In this document: piece after piece, positions 34,030 through 46,248 of the stretch
Layout of the letters: each line of letters begins with the position of its first letter
Numbering within the stretch: position 1 is the stretch's first letter
The notes under the pieces: generated by a model
Seen by the model: the letters and a program-made list of their open reading frames with translations, nothing else
Database searches by the model: none
What the model was told of the DNA's origin: nothing
Assembly: GCA_036924085.1 (NCBI GenBank)
Contig: JAVGWX010000006.1
Span: 42,936,746-43,000,745 of the forward strand
Source: Ariolimax columbianus
Taxonomy: Eukaryota; Mollusca; Gastropoda; Stylommatophora; Arionidae
Length of the DNA: 64,000 bases
Reading direction: 5' to 3'
Translations under genes and position numbers: made by a program

Positions 34030-34917
34030 TAACTTAGTTACATATTGTACATTAAATGGAGAGTATTTCTCTTTAGCCTAAAAATGAAAGGTGTTCACCG
34101 CACGCTGCTGCCCATTGGTGATCATTCTTATTCAGCAAATGATGTTAACTGTAGATACAAATTGTTCCTGTAACTCAACGGTTGTGTCATGTTCTGATGC
34201 CCATCGCAGGCCGTGATGGTGACTATGTCAAGACAGGTTTTTGTTAATCGTTTAAGGGAAAGTTGTTAGCCATTTGTGTTCTATGGTCTCCCTTGTCAAG
34301 TGTATGTCACGTACCCCTTCTCGGAATAATGTTTTTAAATACATAAAATACAATAGCAAAGAACCAGTTAAATAGAAATAGTTAAAAAACAAACACAAAA
34401 GTACATGTGATATATGTGTCTTTCTTAACAATTTCAATAGAAATACAATACATTTAAAATAGAAGAAAGTTAATTTCATTATTGTTTGAATGAACGTGCT
34501 GCGTATATAAGCTAGGTTGAGGAACGGGTCACAAATATAAAGAAATGCTGACCGCGTGAAGGCTTGTTGTTTCTCTTTCTCGAAGAGGATTCAACTGTTG
34601 TGGTGTACAAACCACACGTTTGCCATGTTAGACATCTAATCGGTTTCGATTTCTTTTTCTTTTTTGCTACAAATGTAGAGAATCCATATTTGCAGAGATA
34701 TATTGTTGGAATTGGAATGAAAACTTGCATAGCTCGCTTTACAAGATAAGGCTAGTTTACTAACTGCATTGTAGATAGTCTGTTCACACCAGGACTGTGT
34801 CCGCGTGCGATCTAGCCCGGTGGGTCTAACAACTAGCGAAATGTAAAAGTACTGATGAGCGTAAACACAACTCAACGAAGTCCAAAATCTATACCTGAAT
34901 TTAAAGTACAACCAAGA
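34030..34917. other. Block E spacer, unit 2
   Basis: Unidentified; equivalent of 9415-10302. Confidence 0.45.
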
Positions 34918-35248
34918 TAACGATCACAGGCAAGGCAAAGACCAAACCTAAAGTTATTTTAGAACAACAGAAGATTGAGAAAGTCACAAGCTTTGAGTAC
35001 CTCGGCTCAGTTATAAGCGCCAATGGCTACGGCAATGCAGAGGTTCAATAAAATGAGAAACTGATGACAGAACATTAATAAAAGGAAAATAACTATTCTG
35101 TGAACTTGCATTATATCGAATAAGATGTGAAACGTGGAACCCCACACAAACACTTAAGAAAAGGATTGCATCTTTTGAACTAAAGGACTATAGAAAAGTG
35201 CTCAAAATACAATGGATAGCAAAAAGGAAAAATGCAGATATCCTTAAC
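34918..35248 (+). mobile_element. RTE-like LINE RT C-terminus, unit 2
   Basis: Copy of 10303-10633. The bases before CETW give the family-typical RIRCETW. Confidence 0.75.
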
Positions 35249-36067
35249 TTAGCTTAACGTCCTTAAACTGGTTTAGAAGACTCTGCCGAATCTGTATACA
35301 TTCAGTTTCATTTCATCACCTTGCTCTAAAAGCTATGCGCATCCAATTTATTCTTAAATGCATTAACTGTCCTTCCTTCCACTACCTCCCTTGGCAATGC
35401 ATTCCAAGCATTCACCACTCTCTAATTAAAAAAATATTTCCTAATATCGAATCTGGACCTCTCTTTAGTTAATGTGAAACTATGCCCTCTTGTTCTATTT
35501 GGTGGCTGTATTTTAAAAAAACAACTTGTTATAGTCTAATTTATCCATTCCTCTGATCATCTTATAAGCCTGTATTAAGTCACCACGAATTCTTCTCTCT
35601 TCTAGACACCGTAGGCCGGTTTTTCCTCATAACTGTAATTCTGCAATCCCACTATCAGCGTTGTCGATCTTTTTTGTTTTTCTTTCCAGCATGTTTGTAT
35701 CCCCTCTATGATAATGACTCCACGCCTGTACACATAACTCCAATCTAGGTCTAACTAATGCTTTATACAGTTTGACTATCACTTCCTTGCTCCTATGTTT
35801 AATATTTATGTTTATCATACATAACATTGTATTTGCCTTTTTAATTGCTACCTAAACTTGCTCACTCACCTTACCTGTATGATCTAGTATAACTTCTAAG
35901 TCCCTTTCCTTATCTATCTTTCTAATATTGTTTTCTCCCAATCTGTAATTATGTTTCATATTGGATCTACCCATGTGGATGACTGTACATTTATCTACAT
36001 TAAACTCCATTTGCGAACCTACAAACCACTCTCGAATTTTATCTAAATCCGATCTCAATATATCCAC
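35249..36067 (-). mobile_element. CR1-like LINE C-terminal fragment, unit 2
   Basis: Copy of 10634-11452. It keeps the Arg in LVRPRLELC that is Ile in unit 1. Confidence 0.85.
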
Positions 36068-36173
36068 ATCTGGTTGAGATATAGATAAAGATATATATAT
36101 ATACTATAGATCCTACTTAATTTCAAGCAAAATTGGTTAGTATACAACATCTTGTCTCGAAAGCTAAAATAGT

Positions 36174-36429
36174 TTCTTCTCCTTCTTCGTTCCTCTTCAG
36201 ACCTCAGCTTCAATGATTTTAACGAAGGCAGCAGTCGACTCAAGGCTCTGTACGCTTCCGTACAGCTTCTCGTGGAAGGACACTGGCTGTTGCCAATTGT
36301 TACTTCTTTTGTCGGTATACAGCGGACAGGACTGCAAAATATATTATGCCTTCATGGGGGCTGTGATGCAGGCACACATCTCTGTAGTGCCAATCTTGAA
36401 CTTGAAGCAGACCGATGAAAAGATGGAAA
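36174..36429 (-). mobile_element. Jockey-like LINE 3' end, first of three, unit 2
   Basis: Fullest copy of this fragment. It keeps about 25 bp (36284-36309, CTGTTGCCAATTGTTAC onward) that are deleted at the same place in units 1 and 3. GCTGCAGG is GATGCAGG near 36365. Confidence 0.75.
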
Positions 36430-36868
36430 CAAGACATCAAGGAGGTCCTGACGATGACAACGATAGAGGCGATACTTCTGGCTAGAGATCGAGTTACAGA
36501 TCGGTTGTTGTGAAAGTGATTTTCTGCAAATGACTTGCAACATGATGATGGTGATGATGAAGATGATGATGATAATAATGATGATTATGATGAAAGTGAG
36601 TGATTTTTTGTGCTATGTAATAATGCTTGTTATGGTATACAAAAATTTATGTGACTTTATTGTTGACGTAGATCTAGCAAATACTATTTTCATTTATAAA
36701 CATCATTGCATAATTTCAGAAGTGCCGGTTATGCTAGCAATCAGCTAGAGGTTAGTGATATTTAAGATAATATCTGTGGGTAACTGAGACGCTAGTCCGG
36801 TCAAGCACACCATATTGCCCAGGACGTTGGGTCAGGGTCAAACATAATGTTTTTCGTCCATCACGAGC
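36430..36868. other. Spacer with ATG microsatellite, unit 2
   Basis: Microsatellite at 36542-36596; otherwise nothing recognised. Confidence 0.55.
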
Positions 36869-37074
36869 CTTTACTTTTTGCACCCAGCCAGTCCATTCAG
36901 TCGAGTATTCTGTAAATCCGGGTTGTGGATGGGTGGGAAGATGGGAACTGCATATTCGCAGTCAGTGAAAGCAGAGAAAGTTTGCTTCGCGAGACGGTGA
37001 TCATGATTGTCAGCAAATCCATGTACCTCAGCCGCTTTATTGCTCAGCAAGGTGTCCCGCAACTGACGCAGCTT
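36869..37074 (-). mobile_element. Possible LINE linker fragment, unit 2
   Basis: Same open frame as 12230-12435, unchanged in the translated part. Confidence 0.35.
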
Positions 37075-38095
37075 TTTGACTGTAGTTTAGCTTGTCAGTG
37101 GACCTACGCTCTCTTCTCGCCCGTTGTCACAGGACTCGACTGTGTTAGTACTGGATACATGAAAAGAGATTGACTTGCGCGATGAATTTCCTTTAAGTGA
37201 GAAAGGGTTGCGCAGTTTGTCGACCACACTCTCTCGCTCGAGTCCAACTTTAACCAGTGGCAAGACAAGTCAGGACGACTGGATATGAGCTCGGGTGCAG
37301 TGGTTGACCACGGATGCTCAAGTGCCTGGCCGTGTTCTGTGCAGTCCACACCGATCAGCACATTTGCATTCCGTTCTCTGGACAACATTCTGCTACTTAA
37401 GCCACATCAGGGCTTGGTGGTGCAAGATTAAGAACGAACGACCCTAAGCCAGCAAGCCATATAATAAAAAAACAGAATGCGATACTGGAGAAAACACTAA
37501 AAAGCTATATTTCTTTTTTTTGCTTCGTTTACCGTGGTTCCTAAGAGGCAGTATATTGTTCTGTGTTTTGCACTTTAGAGCCTGGTTAAACCATATTCAG
37601 CACGAAATTTAATAGGTGTACGACCCAGTCTGATCAGGAATCTGAACACAGACATGTTTTGTTTGTGAGCCATCGAAACTTCGCAACCACGTATGAACAC
37701 TTCTATAAAAGCTTAACACATGCAATTCCAAATTCATATCTTTTCTATCGTTATCGTTGCTTGTTTCAAATCTATCAATAACATGACCTCCCATAGTGTA
37801 TCCGGGGTCCCTTACTGAGAATTGTAGAATATAACCGCCACAGAATACTGTCACAGTAGATCAAGGGCAAACAATCTTAAGGTGAGCTATGTATGTGTTT
37901 CTCCTGAGTGGCCAAAATAATCATTGCATGTTGAACGCGAGGACTAAGAGTTGTCCATGGATGTGGCAATCTCAAAATGTAGAAATTATCGCTACGCAAC
38001 TGCAAATAACTAGAAAAAGTCTTTCCTAAATGCTGGTTTTGGTAAGTCAAATACAATGCTGGACCTGTGCTTCAACAAAAAGAGATGAGTGATCT
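37075..38095. other. Unidentified block in G, unit 2
   Basis: Equivalent of 12436-13456; the part inverted relative to block C is at about 37366-37454. Confidence 0.45.
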
Positions 38096-38359
38096 TGATT
38101 TAACTAAACTTATCGTCTTTATACTGGTTTAGAAGACTATGCAGAGTCTGTACGCAACCAGTTTCATTTACATTTCCTTGCTCAATAAGCTATGCGCATC
38201 CAATGTATTCTTAAATGCATCAACTGCCTCTGCTTACATCACTTCCTTGGAAATGCATTCCAAGCATTCACCCCTCTCTGACTAAAGAAATATTTCCAAA
38301 TATCCAATCTTGACCTTTCTTTATTTAATTTGAAGCTATGCCTTTTTGTTCTGATTTGA
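38096..38359 (-). mobile_element. CR1-like LINE 3' end in block G, unit 2
   Basis: Copy of 13457-13720. Just after it, unit 2 and unit 3 carry 7 bp (ACTCCATGC region, about 38369) missing in unit 1. Confidence 0.75.
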
Positions 38360-38561
38360 TTGATTGAACTCCATGCATGTATTGAAAGGCATGACTAAAT
38401 AGAGTTGTGCATGAGGATAGCAACCTCATCATGCAAGTAAACTGTTACATAAAGTCCTACTGCAAGATCATGCAAAGTTTTTTCCTGAAGTCATCTTGAT
38501 GGAGGTTGACTGTACTTGTACTGATGTGCTTCGGCTGGCGCGAAAAATGTCAAGAAAAGAG

Positions 38562-38750
38562 ATCTTCCTTGTTCGTCTTCAGACCTTGAATTCAATTACT
38601 CTAACGAAGGCAGCAGTTGACTTGAGAGTCTGAGCACTTCTGTACAGCTACTCGTGGAAGGACACTGGTTGTTGCCAAATGCTACTTCTTGTCGGTAAAC
38701 AATGGGCAGGGCTGCAAAATTTGTTCTGATGTCATGGGGGGTGTGCCGAG
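38562..38750 (-). mobile_element. Jockey-like LINE 3' end, second of three, unit 2
   Basis: Copy of 13916-14104 with minor differences at its tail (AAAAGAGATC for AAAATAGATC). Confidence 0.65.
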
Positions 38751-39628
38751 AAGATAGATGGCCAGCTAGAGTCGTTGCCTTGTGTTTTAAGTCAAGTCAG
38801 GTAATCCTCATACCCAACCATTGTCTTTCGTGTTGATCGTCCACGGCAACGTTTGGTGAGTCTCGGGCAGCGTGGAGGAAGACGGAGTAGAATCGAAATG
38901 TCTCAGCCAGGTGTTCCGCGGGAGACTCCATTAGTGGTGAGGTCTTGTATTTCGTAAAGTGTAAAGTGCAGAATCTGCAACAAAAGAAATAGTATTTGTA
39001 AGATTATGTGTTTATATTAATCTTAGTCTTAGTAGACCTGTAATTCTACAAGGGAAGATGACCCTGTGGAGGTCCGAGCTGTGGTGTGAGCTGGATAAAG
39101 GAGGGATGAGGATTTCCTGCTTAGCGTGTTAGGCTCGAGCAGCTTATTACTCCGCTGTGTTAAGACAAGTGCCAAGAAGTTTGGTTAATAGATCTGTGAG
39201 TCCATCTTAAAAGACTCAAACACTAGACCAACTTGACACGCAACCTGTTAGGCGCCATCTATGCTGCTCTTAACAAACCAACTAAGCATGGCCGGTGTTG
39301 TGCCATGTCACACAGTTAGTCGCCTCTTATGCCATGCTCTATGTAGGGCAGTGGTCCTATTTTTGTCATTGCCATACCCAAAGATCCAGAATCATTCGTG
39401 ATGTTTACTGTAGTACGCCGTCCATACAGTGGGCTAGAGGACATATGTTGCTTATACAGAGAATACTAGTTGTTTTTGCTTGTGAATGCACATAGCGACA
39501 AGGGGGCATTTTGCTACTCAGATATTAAGCTCGCAATATCACTAGACCTATAAATGAATAATGCGAATCAGAATGTAAACATGCAATTCACTAGAAGTGG
39601 ATCCAACGGGAAGCTTCGACTGGTTCAT
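38751..39628. other. Unidentified block in G, unit 2
   Basis: Equivalent of 14105-14982. Confidence 0.4.
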
Positions 39629-39932
39629 TTCTTCTTCTTCTTTTTCGTTCGTTTTCAGACATCAACTTCAATGACTCTAACGAAGTCATCAATCGACTAA
39701 AGGCTCAAAATATGTTCTGCCTTCATGGGGGCTGTGCCGCAGGCACGAAGGTCTGTAGTACCAATCTTGAACTTGTTGTACAGATGACATCTCAGACTGT
39801 TGTGACCTGTGCGTAGCCGGAGAATGATAATCTATGTAGCCAGGGTGTTGTTTTTTTTTTCCATTTTGCACTGTACGTTGCCCTGATGAATGCTTTAGTC
39901 TCATTGAATGTAATTTCTGTACCTAACGTAGA
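39629..39932 (-). mobile_element. Jockey-like LINE 3' end, third of three, unit 2
   Basis: Copy of 14983-15285. A one-base difference in the T-run near 39850 keeps a 71-codon frame open (39904-39689) that is a mixture of frames and not a protein. Confidence 0.75.
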
Positions 39933-40076
39933 TTAGGTTCTTGATTTTGTTCCATAGCGGTATTTTAACCATTCCTATCTATTTTTTATACTCCACAGGC
40001 GATAAGAGAGAGACTGGAACATGAGGGAACTACGTTTTGAACTCTCCCAGTTTTACTACTATAATCGCTCAGCAAT

Positions 40077-42451
40077 TTATATAATGTACAGACCGACACT
40101 ATGCATTAATGTCTGAAATAGTATCTTGCTATCCACACTTTAACAAACTGAACCTAGGCATGGCAGTCCTAGCTAGTATCTTACTATGCTACATCAAGTT
40201 TTAATGTTCTATATATAGTATCTTACTATCCACAGACTATCATACCAGCATTAAATTTTGATGTCCTACACAGTTTCTACCTAAGCACATGGTAACAGTC
40301 TTTTATATAATACTTTACTGTATGAAAATTAACATACAGACAATAAACGGTATTGTCCTACAAAGTATCGCACTATCCCCATTAAACATAAGTTCACTGA
40401 CTCGAAACTTTACAGTCCTACATTGTAATTTGCTATCTAAATATTAACAGACCAATACCAAGTTTTATTGTTCTTCAAAGTATTGTACAATCCCAATGGC
40501 ATCAGACTGACAGACAACTTTAATGTCTTACACAGGATCTTACAATCCACATATTAACAAACCAACTCTAGATTGAATGCACTGCACAGTATCCACTATC
40601 CAGATGTTAGACTTACCCAAAACATTGATGTCCTACATAGTTCCTTACTGCCACCATGTTAACATGCAAACACAGAGTTTAAATGTATTACAGAGTATCT
40701 TACTATCCACATGTCAACAGGCCAAGACAGAGCTTTAATGTGCTACAGAGTATCTTATTAACCACATGTTAACAGGCCAACACAGAGCTTGAATGTCTTA
40801 CATAGTATCTTACTATCCACATGTCAACAGGCCAAGACAGAGCTTTAATGTGGTACAGAGTATCTTACTATCCACATGTTAACAGGCATACACAGAGCTT
40901 GAATGTCCTACAGAGTATTTTACTAACCCAATGTTAACAGGCCAACCCAGAGCTTGAATGTACTACATAATATCTTACTATCCACATGTCAACAGGTTAA
41001 CACAGAGCTTTAATGTCCTACATAGTGTTTTACTATCCACATGTCAATTGGGCAACATAGCTTGAATGTCTTACAGAATATCTTACTATCCACATGTCAA
41101 CAGGCCAAGACAGAGCTTTAATGTGCTACAGAGTATCTTACTATTCACATGTTAACAGGCATACACAGAGCTTGAATGTCCTACAGAGTATTTTACTAAC
41201 CCAATGTTAACAGGCCAACCCAGAGCTTGAATGTCCTACATAATATCTTACTATCCACATGTCAACAGGTTAACACAGAGCTTTAATGTCCTACATAGTG
41301 TTTTACTATCCACATGTCAATTGGGCAACATAGCTTGAATGTCTTACATAATATCTTACTATCCACATGTCAACAGGCCAAGACAGAGCTTTAATGTGCT
41401 ACAGAGTATCTTACTATACACATGTTAACAGGCCAACACAGAGCTTGAATGTCCTACAGAGTTTCTTACTAACCCAATGTTAACAGGCCAACACAGAGCT
41501 TGAATGTCCTTCAGAATATCTTACTATCCACATGTCAACAGGCCAAGACAGAGCTTTAATTTCCTACATAGTATCTTACTATCAACATGTTAACAGGCCT
41601 ACATAGAGCTTGTATGTCCTACAGAGTATTTTACTATCCACATGTCAACAGGCAAACACATAGCTTGAATGTCCTACATAGTATCTTACTATCCACATGT
41701 CAACAGGCCAACACAGAGCTTTAATGTCCTACATAGTGTTTTACTATCCACATGTCAATTGGGCAACATAGCTTGAATGTCTTACAGAATATCTTACTAT
41801 CCACATGTCAACAGGCCAACACAGAGCTTGAATGTCCTACAGAGTATTTTACTATCCACATGTCAACAGGCAAACACATAGCTTGAATGTCCTACAGAGT
41901 ATCTTACTATCCACATATCAACAGGCCAACACAGAGCTTGAATGTCCTACAGAGTATCTTACTATTCACAAGTCAACTGGCCAACACAGAGCTTGAATGC
42001 CGTACATAATATCTTTCAATCCACATGTTAACAAGCTGACACCATGCTTTACTGTTAAAAATAATATCTTACTATCCACGTGTTAACAAACCGACAGTAA
42101 GTTTTAATGTCCTACACACTATCTTACTTCTTCTTCTTCTTCAACAAATTCACGCTGATGTCTGACAGCTTACTTCGAACAAGATAACTTACTGTACCCA
42201 TGTCATCAGCCGGACTCTGAGCTTTGCTATCTTACATGATATTGTACTATCCACATGATTAAATGTCATTCATAGCATTTTACAGTCTCTATGTCAACAG
42301 ACCAACACCAAGCTGTAATGTCCTAATATAAAATCTTTCTTTCTAAATGTTAGCAGACCTAATAGAAAGCTGTAATGTACTACATAAAATCTTACTATCT
42401 AAATGTTAACAGACCGATGATATTCGCTAATATCCTACATATTATCTTACT
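40077..42451. repeat. 55-bp satellite, left part, unit 2 (longest)
   Basis: About ten monomers longer than in unit 1. One divergent monomer near 40168 is lost relative to units 1 and 3. In the homogeneous core a block of about five monomers is repeated: the GGCCAACCCAGAGCTTGAATG landmark region recurs at 40942 and 41215, a 273-bp higher-order period that includes one 52-bp monomer with CAATTGGGCAACATAG. Confidence 0.9.
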
Positions 42452-42460
42452 GTCACCATG
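42452..42460 (+). repeat. SINE target-site duplication, left
   Basis: GTCACCATG, the same as in unit 1. Confidence 0.9.
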
Positions 42461-42713
42461 GGGACGGTGTGGCCTAGTGGTTAAGCGGCACGGCTCAAAA
42501 CCCAAAGGTGCTGGGTTCAATCCCCATCACAGCGCCGTTACCCCAAGGAAGCGAATTCTTAGAAAATGCAAGAGGAAGCAGACCCTTACATAAAATGCAT
42601 GCTGAAGTTGGTAGCACTTGGCCGACAGGCGCAAAATAAAAACCACAGTACAATGTACACCCCCTTGGGGATTAGAGAAATAAGGCGAACTCAAAAAAAC
42701 AAACAAACAAACA
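42461..42713 (+). mobile_element. tRNA-derived SINE, unit 2
   Basis: Identical in length, insertion point and target-site duplication to 17268-17520, so it is a duplicated copy of one insertion and not an independent one. It carries CCCCAAGGAAGCG. Confidence 0.92.
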
Positions 42714-42722
42714 GTCACCATG
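42714..42722 (+). repeat. SINE target-site duplication, right
   Basis: GTCACCATG. Confidence 0.9.
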
Positions 42723-45290
42723 TCAACAGAATTACACTAAGCTTCAGTGTCCTATATATTATCTTAATGTCCTCATATAACCAACCGATTCTTTAGATTT
42801 AATGCGATACATAGCATCTTACTGTCTACATATTAACATACTATCTGAGAATCCCAACAGTAACATACACGAACAGTCACCTAACTGTACTGTCCTGCAT
42901 AGCATTTTACAATCCCCATGTTAACAAACCTACCTAAAAGTATTAGTGTCCTACATAATATCTTACTGACCCCACTTTAACAGATCTAAACTGAGCTTGA
43001 CGGTCCTATAAAGTATCTCACTGACGCCTCTTTAACAGACCAAATCTGATTTTTAATCTCCTACATAGTATTTTAGTATCAGCATAACAAAAGATGAAGG
43101 CTAACACTGAGCTTTAAGGTCCTAGGTAGTATCTTACTGTCTGTATATTAACAGATGGACACCAAGATAATTGTCCTGTAAAGTATCATACTATCCCTAT
43201 CTTAGCAGGCAGACAACAAGCTGTAATGTCCTACATAGTACATAACTAATTTGCATGTTAATAGCCGAAAACCGAGCTTTTGGCATAGATGACGTACATA
43301 GTATCTAACTATACAACTGTTAGCAGACAGACACTGAGTTTTATTGTCCTATGTAGAATTAAACTGTTTGCATGTTTACAAACCATTCCCATTTGTTAAT
43401 GTCCTACATGTAATCTTACTGTCCAAAAGTTAACATACTAACACAAAGCTTAAATGACCTACTTTTTATATTTCTGTACAAAGATAGCAGTCTGACACAA
43501 ATCTTTAATGTCCTACCTATTGTTTTACTATCAACACGTTATAACAGAATGAAAGCAATCTTCACTTTTCTACATAACATCAAACTATCCACTTCATAAC
43601 ACACAGACAGTGAACTTTCATGTCCTACTTATTTCTTGATATCCTCATGTTAATATACATCAACTGAGAAATAATGTTGAATATATTTTCTCACTATCCA
43701 CATGAAAACAGACCAACCTCATGAATAGGTGTCCTACATAGTATATTTTTTCCCCCAGGTAAACAGACCAAAACTGAGTAGTAATGTCCTACATAGTATC
43801 TTACTCTCCGCTTGTTAACAGACCAACACTGATCTGTAATGTCCTTTATAGTATCTTACTATCCCCAGGTCAAAATACCAACACAGAGCAGTAATGTCCT
43901 ACATAGTATCTTACTATCCGCGTGTTAACAGAATGACAGCTAGCATTACTTTACCTCATAGTATTGTACTATCCACTTGTTAGGATACGAACAGTGAGCT
44001 TTCATGTCCTACATATTTTCTTAATATTCAAATGTTAACGCATAACAGCCGAGATGTAAAGCTGTATATATTATCTTTCCCCTTGATAAAACATCAACAC
44101 TGAGCTGTAATATCATACATAATATCTTACTAATCATCATGTTTACAGACCAACACAGAGAACACGTGTCCTACACAATGTCTTACAGTTCACATGTATT
44201 AACAGACCAACACTGAGAACATGTGTCCTACACAATATCTTACAGTTCACATGTATTAACAGACCAACACTGAGCTTTTCTGTCCTATTAAGTGTTTTAC
44301 CTTCCATTTGTTAACAAACAGAAACCAATAATAAATTTCCTAAACAGCATCCTGCTGTCCCCATGTCAATAGACCAACAACGAGCTGTAATGTTCTAAAT
44401 AAATTTTTACTATCAATACATTAACAAACCCACACTGAGCCTTATCGCCAAAATAAAAGTATATTCCTTTCCCCCCAAAAAGAGATGCAAAAGACTTAAT
44501 TATTTTATCTGACTATCACAGTGCAAACAGAATCACACCGTGGTTCAATGTCCTTTATATTATCTTGATATTCATAGAACAAAAGAAGTAGACGGACAAC
44601 AAACTCTACTGTCCCACATAGTATCTTACTTTCCACCTCTCAACAAACTGTTGTACATATTATACTACTAATCACATGTTAATAGATCCACACTGTGCTT
44701 CAATGCCCTACATTTTAATCTTTGAATCCCCATGCCAGAAGAACACTTAGCTTTACTGTTATACATACTATCTTACCATCCACATGTCGACAGACCAGCA
44801 CCACGATTTGCTACACTAAATATTATCTTACCATTCACATGTTAACATACCAGAACCGAGATTTGATACCCTACATATTATCTTACCCTCCACATGTTAA
44901 CAGACCAGCACCGAGATTTGATACCCTACATATGATCTTACCACCCACATGTTAACAGACCAGCACCAAGATTTGCTACCCTAAATATTATCTTACCATT
45001 CACATGTTAACAGACCAGAACCGAGATTTGATACCCTACATATTATCTTACCCTCCACATGTTAACAGACCAGCACCAAGATTTGATACCCTAAATATTA
45101 TCTTACAATCCATTTGATAACTGACCAATACTAGGATTGGATACCTTACATATTACTTTACTATCCATATGGCAACATATGTAGATCGCCATGTAATTTT
45201 ACAGTCTTACGTAGTACCTACAATCCATAAATTAACAGACCAACACCAAAATGTGTGTTCTACATAGCATTTTACTTTCACTGTGTTTTA

Positions 45291-45404
45291 GTGAAAGGAG
45301 ATACCACAGAATGCAGAGCTGAGGCAAAAGCTATGGTGCAGCAACTATGTCCTGGTAAAGATTATGGACTGCATCATGATTACTGGCTTGCAGATATAAC
45401 ATGA
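45291..45404 (+). other. Exon-like open stretch inside the satellite
   Basis: About 165 bp that do not match the satellite interrupt the array. They carry an open frame of 37 codons from GTG to TGA: VKGDTTECRAEAKAMVQQL, then CPGKDYGLHHDYWLADIT. The codon choice looks less repetitive than the surroundings. I do not recognise the protein. It could be a captured gene fragment, part of a transposon, or chance. Confidence 0.3.
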
Positions 45405-45690
45405 CCAAAGGATCCTGAACGCAAAGAGGAATAAAGAATTTTTGCACGCTAGAGGACTAAAATTGAGTTTTAATGTCCTACATATTATCTCTTTATCTAC
45501 ATATTAACAGATAGACACTAAGATTTAATGGTGTACATATTATCTTGCTATCCACATGTTAGGAGTCAGATACTGAGCTTAAATCTCTTACATAAGGTCT
45601 TACTATTTACAAATCAACAGATGCAAACCAACTTGGAGATTTACTGTCTTGAAAATATCTTACTATCCACATGTTAGTAGACTAACACTC

Positions 45691-46100
45691 AGCTTTAATG
45701 TCCTACATAGTATCTCACTATCAACATATTAGCAGATTGACACCAAGCTTTAATCTTCTACATGATATTTTACTATTCACATGTTAGCACACCAACCGCA
45801 AGCTTGTTAGCAGTCTAACGCAGAGCTTTGATGTCCTACATAGTATCTCACTATCAACATATTAGCAGATTGACACCAATCTTGAATCTTCTACATGATA
45901 TTTAACTATTAACATGTTAGCACACCAACTGCAAGCTTGTTAGCAGTCTAACACAGAGCTTTGATGTCCTACATAGTATCTCACTATCAACATATTAGCA
46001 GATTGACACCAAGCTTTAATCTTCTTCATGATATGTTACTATTCACATGTTAGCACACCAACCGCAAGCTTGTTAGCAGTCTAACGCAGAGCTTTAATGT
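45691..46100. repeat. 133-bp higher-order repeat
   Basis: Three complete units and the start of a fourth, spaced exactly 133 bp (AGCTTT landmarks at 45691, 45824, 45957 and 46090). Each contains GCAAGCTTGTTAGCAGTCTA and two satellite-like monomers, of which one is short. Mutations such as CTTTAAT versus CTTTGAT mark individual units. Confidence 0.88.
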
Positions 46101-46248
46101 CCTACATACTTTCTCACTGTCAACATATTAACAGAATGACACCAAGCTTTAATCTTCTACACAGTATCTTGCTATCCATATGTTAACACACACAGTGACA
46201 CAGCAATATTTACGTTCGTACATATAATCTTACTACCCACATGTTAAC

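Larger units (their letters stand above)
42723..46248. repeat. 55-bp satellite, right part, unit 2 (complete)
   Basis: The only full view of the right half of the array. It contains subfamilies: CAGCACCGAGATTTG monomers at about 44780-45120, and a 133-bp higher-order repeat at 45691-46100. The array carries a non-satellite insert at about 45280-45460. The last recognisable monomer ends at GTTAAC, 46243-46248. Confidence 0.9.
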
